From Catenaria anguillulae PL171 (taxonomy: Eukaryota; Blastocladiomycota; Blastocladiomycetes; Blastocladiales; Catenariaceae), in NCBI GenBank assembly GCA_002102555.1, contig MCFL01000008.1, positions 1 through 64,000 of the forward strand: 64,000 bases of DNA, given 5' to 3'. Shown piece by piece: positions 29,901-42,189 of this stretch (within the stretch, counting starts at the first letter, position 1; each line of letters starts with the position of its first letter). The notes under the pieces were generated by a model. The model ran no database searches. It saw only the letters and a list, made by a program, of their open reading frames with translations, and was not told the DNA's origin. The position numbers were made by a program, and so were the translations under genes.

Positions 29901-32900
29901 ATGGATTCATTCAAACCCAACATCACACGCCTCTCCTCGTCCAACCCTGCGCTCTTCGCCATCTGGCGTAAGAAGTTCGTCAAGTGGGTCACCTCTGTCG
30001 GTCTTGAAAAACACTTGAAGAAGAGCATGACTGAATTGATTGCCGAATTCACGGCCAACCTGACGGACACGACCGGTATCACGATGCGCAGCCGCGCGAA
30101 GGCCATCTCGACTGCTGTCACGGAAGCAGCCGCAGCCGCCAAGGACAAAGACGAGGCCGAGCACGAAATTGTTGCGGCAAGTGGTAAGGTGTACATGATG
30201 ATCATGGAACTGCTTGATGACCCGCTGCAGGCCCAGATGGCCCGTTTCGACTTTGCGTGCGAGATCTTGAAGGACCTCGATGAGCGGTTTGAGGCTGCAC
30301 GCATTACACACGCGGAAAAGATCAAGTTCGAGTTCAACACCCTTGTGCTCGAGAAGGCCGAAAAGCACGCCGTATTCCTTGACGAGTTCCTCCGCTTGGT
30401 GCAAGAGCTTGAGTTTGATGGTGCCCCCATGACGTCGGCTGATCAAGCGACAAAGCTGTTGGCGAAACTCAACATTGCCTGGTTGACCGGGTCGATCCGC
30501 CGTGATTACCGTGTCGAGAAGCTGGGCAAGGAGGACAAGGACAAGGACATGGCATTCGTGTTGCCCCGTGTGCGCCAGTACTTCAAGGACGAATTGGCAA
30601 GTCAGCAAGAGCACGAAATGGCGCAAGCCATGAAGAAAATCTCGATCGGTAAAGCCAAGCCCACGGTAGAGAATGCCTTGGTCGTGATTGAAAACCAGGG
30701 CGGGTCCAAGGCTGCGAAGCCCGGTCGCCATCGCGGTGGCAAGAAGGGCGCGGCTGGCAATAAGGACCGTGAAAAGGCGCCGCGCGTCTGCTACGACTGT
30801 GGCCAAGCAGACCACTTCTGCGGTGATGACACTTGTGCCCAACCCTCATACCTTGGTCAACGAATTTGTGCCAGGCGCCAGGGCAACGGCAACGCAAACG
30901 TCATCTGGGTGATCCATGGGAGCCCGGAACCTGAGAACATTGAGTCGCCCGTGGCGATGACTGGTGCCGGCACGAGCGCCTCCATCGCGATGATTGATTC
31001 CGGCGCGTCGCACCACCTGGCCGGTAACGAGGACGTCTTCGCCAACTTCCGGCTGCTGGAGCCGGCCGAGCGCATGACGTACACCATTGCGCATGACAAG
31101 GAAACCATCACGGATCAAGGCATCGGCGACGTGTACGCATGGTCGCCTGTCAGCAATGGCGAGCTTGCGCTGGTCAAGTTTGAGGACACGCGCTACATCC
31201 CAAATTTGCCGAGCATGTTGATTTCGGAAGGTCGACTCCAAGCTGCCGGGTTTGACGTAATCATAAAGGGCCACGAGCGCGAGTGCAAGGTCGTGCGGGC
31301 CAGCGACGGCAAAATCGTGATCGAGAGCCGTCGGGACAGGAACGTGTACCCCGTCCAGTTGACGTTCCAAGGCAAGTCAGCCATCAACGACAAGCGCCAG
31401 GTCGGGCGCTTAAGCAAGTACGAGCAAGCAGCGTTGGCATCGGTGGCGCCGCAGTTGGATTTGGTTGAGCAAGACGCTGTGTTGGACGATTCGGTCAACC
31501 CGTTTCAGGGGGCCAATCCCAGCGGCGTCACGTTTGGCACCATCGGATCGGATGCGCATGTTGCTTTGATTGCAGACGCCAAGCCCCTGGACGTGTTGAT
31601 GCAGTCCCACCTCCGCTTGGGCCACGCTGGCTTGGATCACGTGCTGGATCATTTGCGTATCACCCAACCCGACATCAGAATCGCGGACTTGCGCAAGGCG
31701 CGCGGAGAATTCTTCTGCAGCGGTTGCGCCGAGGGTGCGGCTCGAGAACGCCCGCACGACGGCAAGATCCCGGTCGGCAAGATGGCTGGCGAGATCGTGT
31801 ATTCGGATTTGATTGGCCCGTTCCCGGATTCGCACGGGTGGCGCCGATACGTCGTGTTTTTCCGTGATTTGTTGACCAAGTACACGGAAGCGTACTTGAT
31901 GCGGGGCAAGGACAAGACGGCCAAGTCGTTCAAGTCGTTCGTCAAAGCCGCAAAGGAGGACGGTCACGACGTCAAGGAATTGTACTGCGACAAGGGTGGC
32001 GAGTTTATGGCCGATGAGCTCAAGGAGTATTGCGCCAATCAAAACCCAAGCATCAAGATCACGTACATTCCAACCGAGTCACCCCAGTCGAACGGCGCCA
32101 TGGAATCATACAACGGCATCATGCAACAAGCGCTTCGGAGCAGCTTGTCCGTGGTGTGCTGTGCAGGCAAGAAGAGTCAGGTCACTTTACGATTCTGGGG
32201 CGAGGCGCTCAAGCATGCGCTCATGGCCCACAATTGCACCATCACGAGGGATCGACCAAAGTCGGCGTTTGAGTTGTGGTTTGGCAAGGAGCCCAATCAC
32301 AGACGGTTGCGGGCATTTGGATGTGATGCCTATGTCTTGATGCGCAAGCGCAAGCGCACCAAGGTCGGTGCCCAGGCAGTCAAGGGTATCATGGTCGGCT
32401 GCACAAAAAACTTGTCAGCTTGGCGTGTGTTCGTGCCCGAACAAGGTGGCAGTGGTACCGTTTTGCAAGACGAGCGGAACGTGTACTTTAACGAGATCCC
32501 GGTTATCCAAGAAGCGTCGTCGTCAACGAACGTGGACCCTGTGTTGCTTGAACCAGAGCTGGACCAGTTGTTGAGCCCGAGTGGCAGCAACGGGACAGGG
32601 CTGGTTAATGAGGACCAAGATGTTGGTCAAGGGGGGGATCAAAACCATCAAGCCGAAGAAGGTGGTACCGCCAAGGAAGACTCGGGCGACAAGATGGACG
32701 TCGACGCCAACACCAATGCCCAAGCCAATGCTGATACCGAGACACGCCCGAATCGTCGCTCCCGTTGGGCCAAGCCCGCCAACATCAATTACCGCGACCA
32801 AGATTTGCGTTGTCGTGTGGTGGCTATGCGGATCAAGGCGGCGTGCATTTCGTACTCCGACATGGCCCATATGACGTACAAGGGCATTCCGGCGACCAAG

Positions 32901-34700
32901 ATTTACGATGCCGCGGTCGCAAAAGACGTGGACGATCAGTCAGAAGCTGGTATCCGAGCACTCGAAAAGATCAAGGTGTTCGGCTTTGTGCCGCCGGTAC
33001 CGCACACAGCATTGAAGGAGGTGCCCAATGTCAAGGACTTGCCCGCCGACCCCGACAAGGTCAAGGACATCTTCCAGTCGCGCGAGTGGCTGTTTTGGTT
33101 GCAGGCCATGAACGACGAGGTCTCGGTGATGCGCGATTTGGACGTGTACAAGGAAACCGAGAAGCCCAAGGAAGAGCTCATGGTTGACAGTCGCTGGGTG
33201 TTCCATCGCAAGGTCGACGTCAAGACCGGCGACGTCAAACGCTACCGAGCTCGGCTGGTAGCCCGTGGGTTCACTCAACGCCACGGCCAGCATTACAATT
33301 GCACGTGGTCTCCCGTGATCCGTTGGGACACGCTTCGCGTCATGATTGCCGTCGGCGCCATCAAGGGCTACCGGATGCGCACAATCGACGTGGCAAAGGC
33401 GTATTTGAATGCCGGCTTGGATTTCACTATCTTTATGGCCATGCCCGAGGGTTTTGACGAGGATCTGTCCGGCAACGATACCAAGGAGGATGGTCAAGTT
33501 GAGATCGTGTGGCTACTGAACAAAGCGGTCTATGGGCTCAAGCAAGCCGGCGCCCAATGGTACGACCGCACGGTCACGTACCTGATCGAGGAGTTTCACG
33601 CTGTACCCAACGACATGGATCCGTGTTTGCTGCGGATTGACGCTTTCTGTTTGGGTGCAAAGTGGCCGACAAAGGCCGGCCGCAGCGAGCACGTCTTCGT
33701 CTTGCTCTACGTTGATGACTTGCTGCTCATGGGTACAAGTGAACAAGGTCTCGAATACATTGAGTCGAGATTGTCCCAAGAGTTCGAGTTGTCGAGCTCG
33801 GCGAATGAGGCCAGTGGGTTGCTCGGGTTGCGTATTGCCACGGATCCGATGACTGGTCAAGTCGTTGTTGACCACTCCCACCACATCCGCAATCTGGTGC
33901 AAGAATGTGGATTCCAAGCCAAGAGCACGACGATCAATTTCTTCCACTCCTCGCCCAGTGTGGCCAAGGCAAGGCTTACCGAGAACAAGAGTGACATGGT
34001 CCGTCGCGACGAGTACTTGTCCCTGGTCGGTAAGCTCCAGTACGTCGCCAACACCTCGCGGCCCGACATCGCCTACTGCGTGAACGCACTCGCTCGCTTC
34101 TCGGCCAAGCCTGGTCACCAACATTAGTCGGCAGCCATGCGCGTGGTCGAGCATCTGGCCAACACCTGGGCCTCGGGTTTGTTATTCAATACCAATCAAC
34201 AAGTGGACCAAGTGCTGGTCACAGCCTTCTCCGACGCAGATTGGGCCGGTGATAGTGACTGCTATTCCATTGGTGGTTCCGTCGTGTGCGTTGCTGGTGC
34301 GCCAGTCGCGTGGTCATCGACGAAGCAGAAGATCATTGCCTTGTCGAGTGCCGAGTCCGAATTTATCGCTGGCTCAACTACGTATCGCCTTTTGTCATGG
34401 GTCACACAATTGCTCGAGGATGCCGGTATTGAATTCGTGCGCCCCACCATCAAGATGGATTCCTCCGTGGCGATTGACGCGATCAAAACAGAGTGCACAA
34501 GCAAACGGATGCGGTTTATCAATATCAAGTATCGGCACGTCTGCCATGGGTTCAAGGCAAAAGAGTTTGACCTCGACTGGATCCGTGGCGGTGAAAACAT
34601 TGCCGATATGTTCACGAAGCCACTCGACCCCAAGACCCACGAGTACTTGTGTCGGTGCATGGGCATGGTCGGGGTTCCGATCATGGACAAGTCGGCGTGA
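29901..34700 (+). mobile_element. gag-pol region of copia A
   Basis: Parts: Gag about 29901-30660; zinc-knuckle-like CYDCGQADH near 30790; protease with IDSGASHH near 31000; GAG-pre-integrase about 31600-31740; integrase core about 31790-32200; basic and acidic linker to about 32780; reverse transcriptase about 33100-33850 with YVDDLLLMG; RNase H in the last part with FSDADWAGD and SSAESEF. Encodes the proteins for particle assembly, reverse transcription and integration. Looks nearly whole, with about one break. Confidence 0.92.
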
Positions 34701-34707
34701 AGGGGGG

Positions 34708-35046
34708 TGATCGAGGGGCGTGATGTGATGATCGCTCATGTCTCACGTCACGTCTCCATCCCTCCCTGATCGGCCCTGCCGAGATTGTGTGCTCTTGTGA
34801 CTTCTTGTTAGTCCCAGCCATTGCTGCGGATTGTTGTTGCCATTTGAGTTTCCCGCTCTTGTTGTTTTCCTCGTCTCCATGTGCTCCCCGTTCCCTCACT
34901 CCCGTTTTCCTACTCACTCCCAAGTGTCTGTTGCGTGGTGTGTTTACACCTCAAATACGGGTTGCACCCCGGCTTCCCAAATATAGTTCAATATGGTTGT
35001 TCGCTAGCATTGTCTTCCACTGTATTCATTAGTCCCTACTACACTA
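34708..35046 (+). repeat. right LTR of copia A
   Basis: Same length as the left LTR and two differences from it; preceded by a purine tract and followed by CACGT. Confidence 0.95.
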
Positions 35047-36627
35047 CACGTCTGCGCCTGCGGCGCATGGGGGCAGGGGGGTTGGTTGGGTGGACAAAGT
35101 CAATGGGATATCCGCGAGTCCACTCACCCACAAAGTAGACCCAAAACGCACGGGCATCCTCTTCCTTGGCTGGAGAATCAAACACGGTCTCGTCGGTAAG
35201 GTGGTGATACAAGTCAACAAGACGCGACTCAAACTGCTCAATGGACTCGGTCCAATGCAGCGAGTAAACCATGCGCAATACAAGCTTCATGTGCTTGGGA
35301 ACAGTGCGCTTTTCAATGCACTGACGCAAGTGGAACCAGCACATGCCAATGTCCGCATCGGGAAACACCTGCTCAATGGCCAAACCAACTGCATCCTCGG
35401 CGTCGAATATGGTGACTGCCCACTGCGACACATCAAACTCGCACTCGACCTCGTCTTGCAGCACACGAACCAACAAGTCAAACACGGCAACATAATCAGA
35501 GGCCCTGCGATGCGACACGACCACATGTGCAATGGTGTGCCCTTGATGCCCAAGATCCATGGCTGTGATGACAAAGAGCTGGTACTTGAGCGTGTTTGTC
35601 TTGAACGTTCCGTCAAAGGCGATCACAGTGTGTTCCATGCCACCGGCATGCTCGGCCACTTTCGCAAGGTTGCGGAGGGTGTTGCGGGTGAAAATTAAGA
35701 GCGAGAAAGGGCTTTCTTCGGTGCCGTAACCAACACCATCCAAGTCATTGGGAATGACCATGAATACTTGATTTGGGTCATTGTCATCAATCGACGCGTC
35801 GTACTTGTGAGCTTCGTAAAGCGCTTCAAGGCGTGGATACTGGTTGAGCCGCTCGCGGCGATTTTCCTTCGTGATATAGTTGTCAATCTTGTTGAAGTTT
35901 TGGCGGTCGGCGAGACGGTGTTGCTCATTGATTTGGCTGGCGTCAAGGAGCGTGAGGGAGATAGCAAGAGAGCCGTCACCTGCCAGTGTGAAAGAATGCA
36001 GCAATAGATATGATGAGAAGGGCGACCAGAAGCAGTGTGTCAGATTGAAACCAAAGAGAAAGATGCAAATGTACCTCTTTGATTTGCGGAATCAATCAAA
36101 CTTTGTTCTTGAATGCTCAGCCCGCGACGGCCTTCAAGACGTGGGCGCTTTGCGCGGCCAGAAGCCTCAACTTGGCGGCTCAGGGGAGTTGCAACTGCGT
36201 GAGCCTGTGGTCATATATACAAGCGGATGTGTGTTATCAAACATGTTCTTCTCCAGCATCTGTCCCGGCTGAAAGCAACATACTTCCATTGGACAGTGAT
36301 AGAGTGCATAAAACTGTGAGCATATCTTAAGCAAGTAGACCTTTCGCATGTTGCGGAGCAGCGGCACTCGAGGTACACAGAGCGGTTGCCGTGGTTGTCG
36401 GGAGGGGCGTTTTGATCAGGCCGGTACCTGTCAGGGTCGTGGGTTTTGCACAGCTTGCAGTAGGCAGCCTTGGAGCGATTTGTGCCCAAGCGGTGTGAAA
36501 TGACTACGGAGTCCGTGTCTGGCATGATTGCTGACAGTGTGTGGGCATCGGTCACAAAGCCACCGCCCGCCTGCTCGGGGAGCTGAGCGGTGGGGACAAG
36601 GGCGGTAGTGTACTTGGATGCGGTCAT
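35047..36627 (-). pseudogene. MULE transposase, N-terminal part and catalytic core
   Basis: On the minus strand an N-terminal exon (36627 to about 36350) has Cys-rich motifs (YCKLCKTH, ECRCSATC) suggesting a zinc-binding domain. A short exon ends at a GTACATT donor near 36075. The long exon (36004 leftwards) has the MULE core: FDGTFKTN (first Asp), DAEDAVGLAIEQVFPDADI (second Asp) and CWFHLRQCIEK (C..H). The frame runs into the inserted copia at 35046 and resumes at 29290. The transposase would cut at the TIRs. The gene is inactivated by the insertion. Confidence 0.82.
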
Positions 36628-36764
36628 TGCGGTCGATTCATGGCTCTTGAATGTGGTCCCGGCAGGAGGTCCAGCACAGAGGGAGAGTCGATGTGGGTTG
36701 TGGTCTCAGCGTGAGACATGTGTTTGTTGATCACCGAGCTCAACAACAGGCGTGATCGGAGAAC

Positions 36765-36985
36765 ATCTCAACAAAAAATTGCCCGATCCAACTTACCCGC
36801 CGAGTCCTATTGCTTACCCTCCGAGTCCTATTGCTTACCCTCCGAGTCCTATTGATTACCCGCCAAGTCCTATTGCTTACCCGCCGTGTCCTATGTCCAA
36901 AAAGTCGCCCGCCGAGTCCAAAATCGTACCCGCCCAATGCCATTTGCTACCTGCCAAAAAACATATCGTACCCGCCGAAAACTAT
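36765..36985 (-). repeat. MULE right TIR with 22-bp internal repeats
   Basis: Inverted partner of 28174-28348. About five tandem units of the TTACCCTCCGAGTCCTATTGC type occupy 36795-36880; the outer end reads CCGCCGAAAACTAT. Confidence 0.85.
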
Positions 36986-37009
36986 CAACCGACTCTGTAC
37001 CACTAGGTA

Positions 37010-38006
37010 GAAAAATGGCCGACATGGAGGCTGCCCTGTCGTGCAACCTCGGGCGGTTGGTCGTGCGGTACTGCGCTGGGCCTCGGAATGAGTCTTCCGT
37101 TAAAGTCGGGTACGATTTGGCCCTCAATTTGCTGTCGATCAGTCCTTCCAGCGAGGCGACGAGTATCTGGCCAACCGTGCTAACTTCGGCCGCCATTTTA
37201 TCTGAGAGAATTCCAGCGACCTCCTGGGCCACCGCTGTTGTTGCTCGTTGAGACGATTGCTCCAGTCGCACGTTGTCCTCCCCATCGACGTCCATGTTGT
37301 TGCGAATTCCGCTTTGGCCCACCAGCTTTGTGAGATTGAGGACCGTCTCGCGCAGAAGCGAAACTTGTTCAATTTGTTCCCGCCACACACGCTTCTCATC
37401 CTCGTGCTTGTCCTGCTGCTCCTTGAACAGTTGCATGAAACGCCGTTCTTGGGCCTCTGAGTGAGCGCGCATGATTTCGGCAAAGCCGGCCATGGTCAAG
37501 TCGGCGCCCCTATTGGCTGCCAATCCCTCACGCTGTTGTTGTTGTTGGCCGCCTCCATTGCCCCATTGTCCGGCAGCAACCGCTCCTTGTCCAGCACCAG
37601 CCGCTCTCGGCCTGTTCTGTTGAGGAATCGCCCCTGCTGCCGCCTGTGCAAATGGGACCCCGGGTTGCACGCGGGGATTCGACGCTCCTTGCCCATGCTG
37701 TCTCTGTTGTTGTTGAGCGGGGAATTGGTCACGCGCACGTTCGCGTTGGATCCGTTGCCGTTCACCGCAATCAGTTGACAGGTGATCGGGGGAGTAGCAC
37801 GCGCCACAGAGCTTCATTTCACGTCCAAAGTACCGCAAGCGGAGGCCAATGAGAGAGTGGTGTCCGTTGAATTCTAGCGCGTGCGCCTTGTCTTCTGGGT
37901 TGTCCAATAACCAATGCACAATCGAGAAATCCCGGCCACGGTTGTTGTCTGTGCGGATCACCTTGCCCGCGAACTTTTGGCGATCAATGACAGCAAGTGC
38001 GTCCTT
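37010..38006 (-). pseudogene. LINE ORF1 fragment, separate subfamily
   Basis: The minus-strand frame matches the second half of the ORF1 at 18231: DNNRGRDFSIVHW, then the zinc knuckle CGACYSPDHLSTDC, then a Gln-rich linker and a coiled coil (EAQERRFMQLFKEQQDKHED). N-terminal homology stops at about 38006, where the gypsy element appears to begin, and the MULE lies beyond the other end. Sequence is far from the 18231 copy, so a distinct LINE subfamily. Confidence 0.75.
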
Positions 38007-41000
38007 TGTTAGGGTTGTGTAGGAGAGTGTATGTGTATGTCGTTCACGTGTGTGCATGTGATGAGTTATCGAGTTGTTGTGTGTTTGTGTTGTGATCCAT
38101 GACCCAGCAGTTGGGCACCAACCCATGGTTAGCTCTTCAGATAATTCTGGGTCGTTTAGTATATACTACCCGTGCTTGATGACCTTACAGTCTTACCTAT
38201 GCAAGCACGCCAACATTTTTTTCATCAAGTTCTGCCAACAGAATATCCCAGCCCACAACAACCTGGCCGTCGTCCCTTAGCCCCATCCATCGTCGCTTAG
38301 CTCCACTCATTGCCGACTCATTCCATCGGCCACAAATCCAACCATACTTTCGTCTCGCTCAACGTTGCACTGTCAAACAACAATGGCCGACCTGACGGAT
38401 CAGCAAATCGACAATATCGGTGCCCTTGAGCCCCACGCCATCCTCGAATGGCTTAAATCGGCGGGCGACGCTGCCAGCGAGCGCTTCTTCGAGCGCCAAG
38501 CCATCAAGCTCACCAACACCGAACTGGTGACGCCCAACTCAACGGTCCTGCTGCGGGCCAAGCAGTACTATGCCAGGCAGCAACAGCAACTAGAGGAGCA
38601 GCAAGACCAACTTGAGCGTGACTACGAGGCGGACCCCACGATCGATGTGGATGCGCGCATCCAGCCTTTGGAGCGAGGCGTCTCGCGCTACCAGAAGTAC
38701 CTCGACAAGCTTGCTCCGATCCTTGAGCAGCTCGCCGCCAAAGGCAAAGCCCGCGACCCATTCGCTGCGCCGCCCAACAAGGATGCTGACAAAGAAGCAA
38801 CCAACAACCCGCTGGTGTACATCCCAGCTGGTCAATCGATTCCCTCGGCGCTCACTCGCATGACCTTTGAGCGAGCCGAGACGGTCGCCGAGTTGGTGGC
38901 ACAATTGCGTTTGCGGGCGGGTAACCACCAAGACACGATGGTGGCCAACCTCAAGCGCAGCATTCGGTACTTCTCCGAGCGCCCCCGCGCCGACATTTCA
39001 CGTTTCCCGAACGATTTGGACGAGGGCGAGTTGTTCCGCCGCCTGTTGGACACTCTCGACTGGCCCAAGCGCCATGCGCAACGGATGGCGTTCCAGGATG
39101 TGTTGCCGGTGGAGGGCAAAACGGTCGCTGACTACATAATCGCTGTTTCACTGGCATTGCTCGTGTACTTGCCCCGAGGCACGCATCCCGAGGACAACCC
39201 CCTTTGGCGCTCGCCCATTGTCAAGAATATCGTCATTGGCGTCATTGCCTCGATCTGGCCGACCGAGGTCTAGACCACTTGGTTTGAGGCGGCGGACAAC
39301 ACCTCGACAGACATCCGCACTGTCCTCCGCGAAGTCAACAACCGCGCATTCCCGCGCATCGAACCTTCCATGTTCCGCCACCTCATTGGCACACCAATCG
39401 GGTTCTATCCCAAAGTGCAAAACAACGCCAAGTCGAGCACCACGAGCTCGAGCAAGTCGCCGACCGACAACAAGGATGGTGCGCAGACGCAGAGTGCCAA
39501 GGATGGTTCGCAAAACCATTCAGGCTCATCATCCCGTGGTGGCGGATACCGTGGTGGGCATCGCGGTGGTTACCGTGGCGGCTACACGAACAAGTACACT
39601 GCGCACAACGGGTATACAAGTAGCACGGCCGATCATGGCCATCAGCAGCAAGGCGCAGCAGCAAACTCAGCTCGCCCCGCCGACGTGTGGTGCTTGAGGC
39701 TAGCAATGCCGGATCTGCCGCCGACAATGCGTCGGCTCATGCTGGCAACAAGCGCGCGAGCGAGGATGCCGCCGACGAGCAATTCTCCGCGCCGCCCAGC
39801 AAGAAGCGCAGGCAGGGCCGTGGTGCAGCAACGCCAGGCTCGTCAACCAAGGCCGAAGCCCAGCAAATGCGCATTCGTTTTATCGAGCATGATTGTGCGG
39901 CCTGCTCCATGGCCTCCGATCTAGACGTGTCGGAAATTCCCAACCATCCGACAGTCAAGTGCAACAAGATCACAGCCTACAACAAGTTTGGCCGAGTGTT
40001 TGGCCACGCTCGTTTGGCCTTGCCTGAAAACGAGCACGACTTTGGCTCATTGGCCAAGATCATCGACGAGGGCACCGGCGCCGCATTCCTCGATGGCCTC
40101 ATGGCCAAGTTTGAGAAGGCCGAGCTGTCCGAGCCGCTCGAGTACATGCGCCGTATCAAGGCATCCATGGACGCCGTGGCAAGCAATCAGGATTTTGAGG
40201 GTGTACGAATGGCCACAGTGGCCGGTGCGTTCCTTTGCTCGTGGGCACACTTGTCCCCCTCGTTTGCGCGAGGCTACTCGGATCATTTGGATACCGAGGT
40301 ATTGGCCAGGATCAAGAGGAACGCAGTCTCTGTTGGCCGGCGCATTGTTTGGGTCTGTGAGGGGGGAGACGAGGTGCCGGTGCAGAGTGCTTTGGAGGAG
40401 GTTGTTGGCAAAGGGAACCCGGTCAGGGCTGGTCAAACCTCACCCTTGCCTGATCCGTCATCCTTGAATGACGGTGAGGAGCAGCGCGGAACGGAATTCG
40501 ACCGAGTCTTGGCAGGTACGTCCGATTCGGTTGCCACCGCCGACGAGACCATGCATGATGCAATTGAATGTACGTGCAACACCATTACACCCGCGATTGT
40601 CATGCGGACAAAAGCTGACGTCCCCTGTTGGCATTCTTGCAACGCACAGAGTTTTTGTCAAGTGGTATCGGGCAAGCTGCCAGCAAACCACGACGAGCTC
40701 AAGGGCCAATTGGTTGAGTCGCAGGACATTTGTGCAGTGGTATCGGGCAATCCGCCAGCTGACCAGCGCAAGCCTTCGGCTGCTGATCCGCCTGTTAACG
40801 TGGTCTTGCAAGATAATACACCAATTGTTGCCCATGATACTCGTTCTGCTTCACCAAAGCGAATTGAGGTGAATGCCGAGCTGTCGCCAGTGATTGCAGT
40901 CCGCCTCAACTGTCCACCTGACTCTGAGCTGCGTGATCAGCTCCACGCGTTGACTGGCCGTTTACAATTCAAGGCACTCACCCCGATCACGCTCACGTGT

Positions 41001-41641
41001 CGCTTGGACACGGGCAGTGACCGCAATGTACTCCCAAAGCAATATGCCAACCATTTCCGTGACCACGTTCGACCGCCGCCCGAGCCCATGGCCATCCGTG
41101 GGATCGGCGGCCTGTCGCCATGCCTCGGCATTGTCGATACGCTCCTTCGCTTCAACGGTCGATCCGTCGTTTGTCGCTTTGGCATTTACGATTTGGATAT
41201 CAACATTCCGCCTCTTATTGGCAACACCACGCTCCACACGCTCGGTATTAGCGTTGAAAACTTGGATCCCAAGCAGGGCAGGCAGCCGCGTCTCGATGCT
41301 GAGATTGACGAGCGACCTGCACTCTTCCCTGAGGATCAACCATCGCTCATCGCAGCGCTCCCGGGCGACGTCCAGCGCCTAATCGACGAGAACGCGTCCA
41401 TTCCAAAGGGCAATGCGTGCACCCACCCGCTGTCCACGGTCGATGTCGACATTCTGCCGGGCAAAGAACGCCCCGTCCATGAGCGGGAGCGCCAATTCAC
41501 GCACGAAAAGTAGGTTGTCGTGGAAGGGCAGGTGGGTACGTGGGTGGATGAGGATGTGATTGAGCGTAACGAGTTTGAGTCGTCGTGGCATTTGAATTTG
41601 GTGGTGGTGGAGAAGAAGGATGCGCGGGAGCTTGGCAAGTG
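38007..41641 (+). mobile_element. Ty3/gypsy-type LTR element, left part only
   Basis: A possible LTR start TGTTAGGG lies at 38007, where LINE homology ends. Gag-like region 38383-39680 has coiled coil, a PRADIS...F-type capsid segment, and an Arg/Gly-rich tail. A protease has the motif LDTGSDRNVL near 41000, and the beginning of a reverse transcriptase lies close to the right end (VVVEKKD). The element ends at 41641 against a reversed gag-only retroposon. Broken, with two or three breaks; the right LTR is absent. Old. Confidence 0.75.
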
Positions 41642-42180
41642 AAACAGCGTCCACGGCGTCCTGTTGAGTCTCGCAGTGCCAAAGCACGCGCGAGAAAGTT
41701 TGGGCATGGCAGTTGTCAACCAAGAGCACACGACCCTTGGCAAGGAGGTCAGGCAGGTGGCGCACAGACTTGGAGTTGCAAAGCACTTCGTTCTTGTCAG
41801 CGGTGCTCCGATGGTTGAGCCAAACTTGCAGGTCATTGAGGACGCGCACAAATTGGCCACAGAAAAAGGTTGGCGACTTTTGGATGGCAGAGACCAAGTC
41901 TTCTTGTGCCGCGAATGCGACCTTGTAGAACCGAGTGCCGTTGACCAAGCGCTCGTTGACAATGGTAGAGACCTTGTATGTGCGTTGGAGGTGGGCCAGG
42001 GCTGGCTCTTGATGGACAGAATGGGGCATCGGCCCCACCCACGCCATGATCAGCGATGCCGTGGCATCAGCGTCCATGGCGTTGGTCATGGTAGGTGGCG
42101 GATGGGCGGCTGGTTAGGGTTAAACTGAGCTGCTGTATTGATTGCTAAGAGTAGTAATTGCTTTTATTCATGGGTTGCTC
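41642..42180 (-). mobile_element. gag-only retroposon, 5' piece, reversed
   Basis: On the minus strand it contains the 5' UTR (AAAAGCAATTACTACTCTTA, also at 52920) and the ORF start at 42089 (MTNAMDADATASLIMAW...), continuing to VSLAKLP at about 41642. One frame slip near 41800 is implied (DKNEVLC against DKNVQVLC elsewhere). No 3' end or poly-A is present, which is unusual for a target-primed retroposon. Confidence 0.8.
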
Positions 42181-42189
42181 TTCGACTCT

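Larger units (their letters stand above)
29296..35046 (+). mobile_element. Ty1/copia LTR retrotransposon 'A', young, nearly whole
   Basis: Two 339-bp LTRs differ at 2 positions, giving a very recent insertion. A perfect 5-bp duplication CACGT lies outside (29291-29295, 35047-35051). A half-tRNA primer site follows the left LTR and a polypurine tract (GAAGGGGGG) precedes the right LTR. The internal region has Gag and Pol in copia order. The coding region has about one break. It sits inside the MULE transposase gene. Confidence 0.95.
28174..36985 (-). mobile_element. Mutator-like element (MULE), split by copia A
   Basis: Long inverted repeats at 28174-28348 and 36765-36985 share ATAGTTTTCGGCGGGTAC and continue with strong similarity. 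The minus-strand gene between them has a MULE transposase core and a C-terminal SWIM finger. Removing the 5.75-kb copia leaves about 3.1 kb, a normal MULE size. The 9-bp duplication expected for MULEs is not visible: copia D lies on the left flank and a LINE ORF1 on the right. Confidence 0.85.

Noticed and set aside
28174-36985. CRISPR-like repeats (GGCGGGTA units at both positions)
   Set aside because: Units are tandem without unique spacers, sit inside inverted repeats and flank a MULE transposase.
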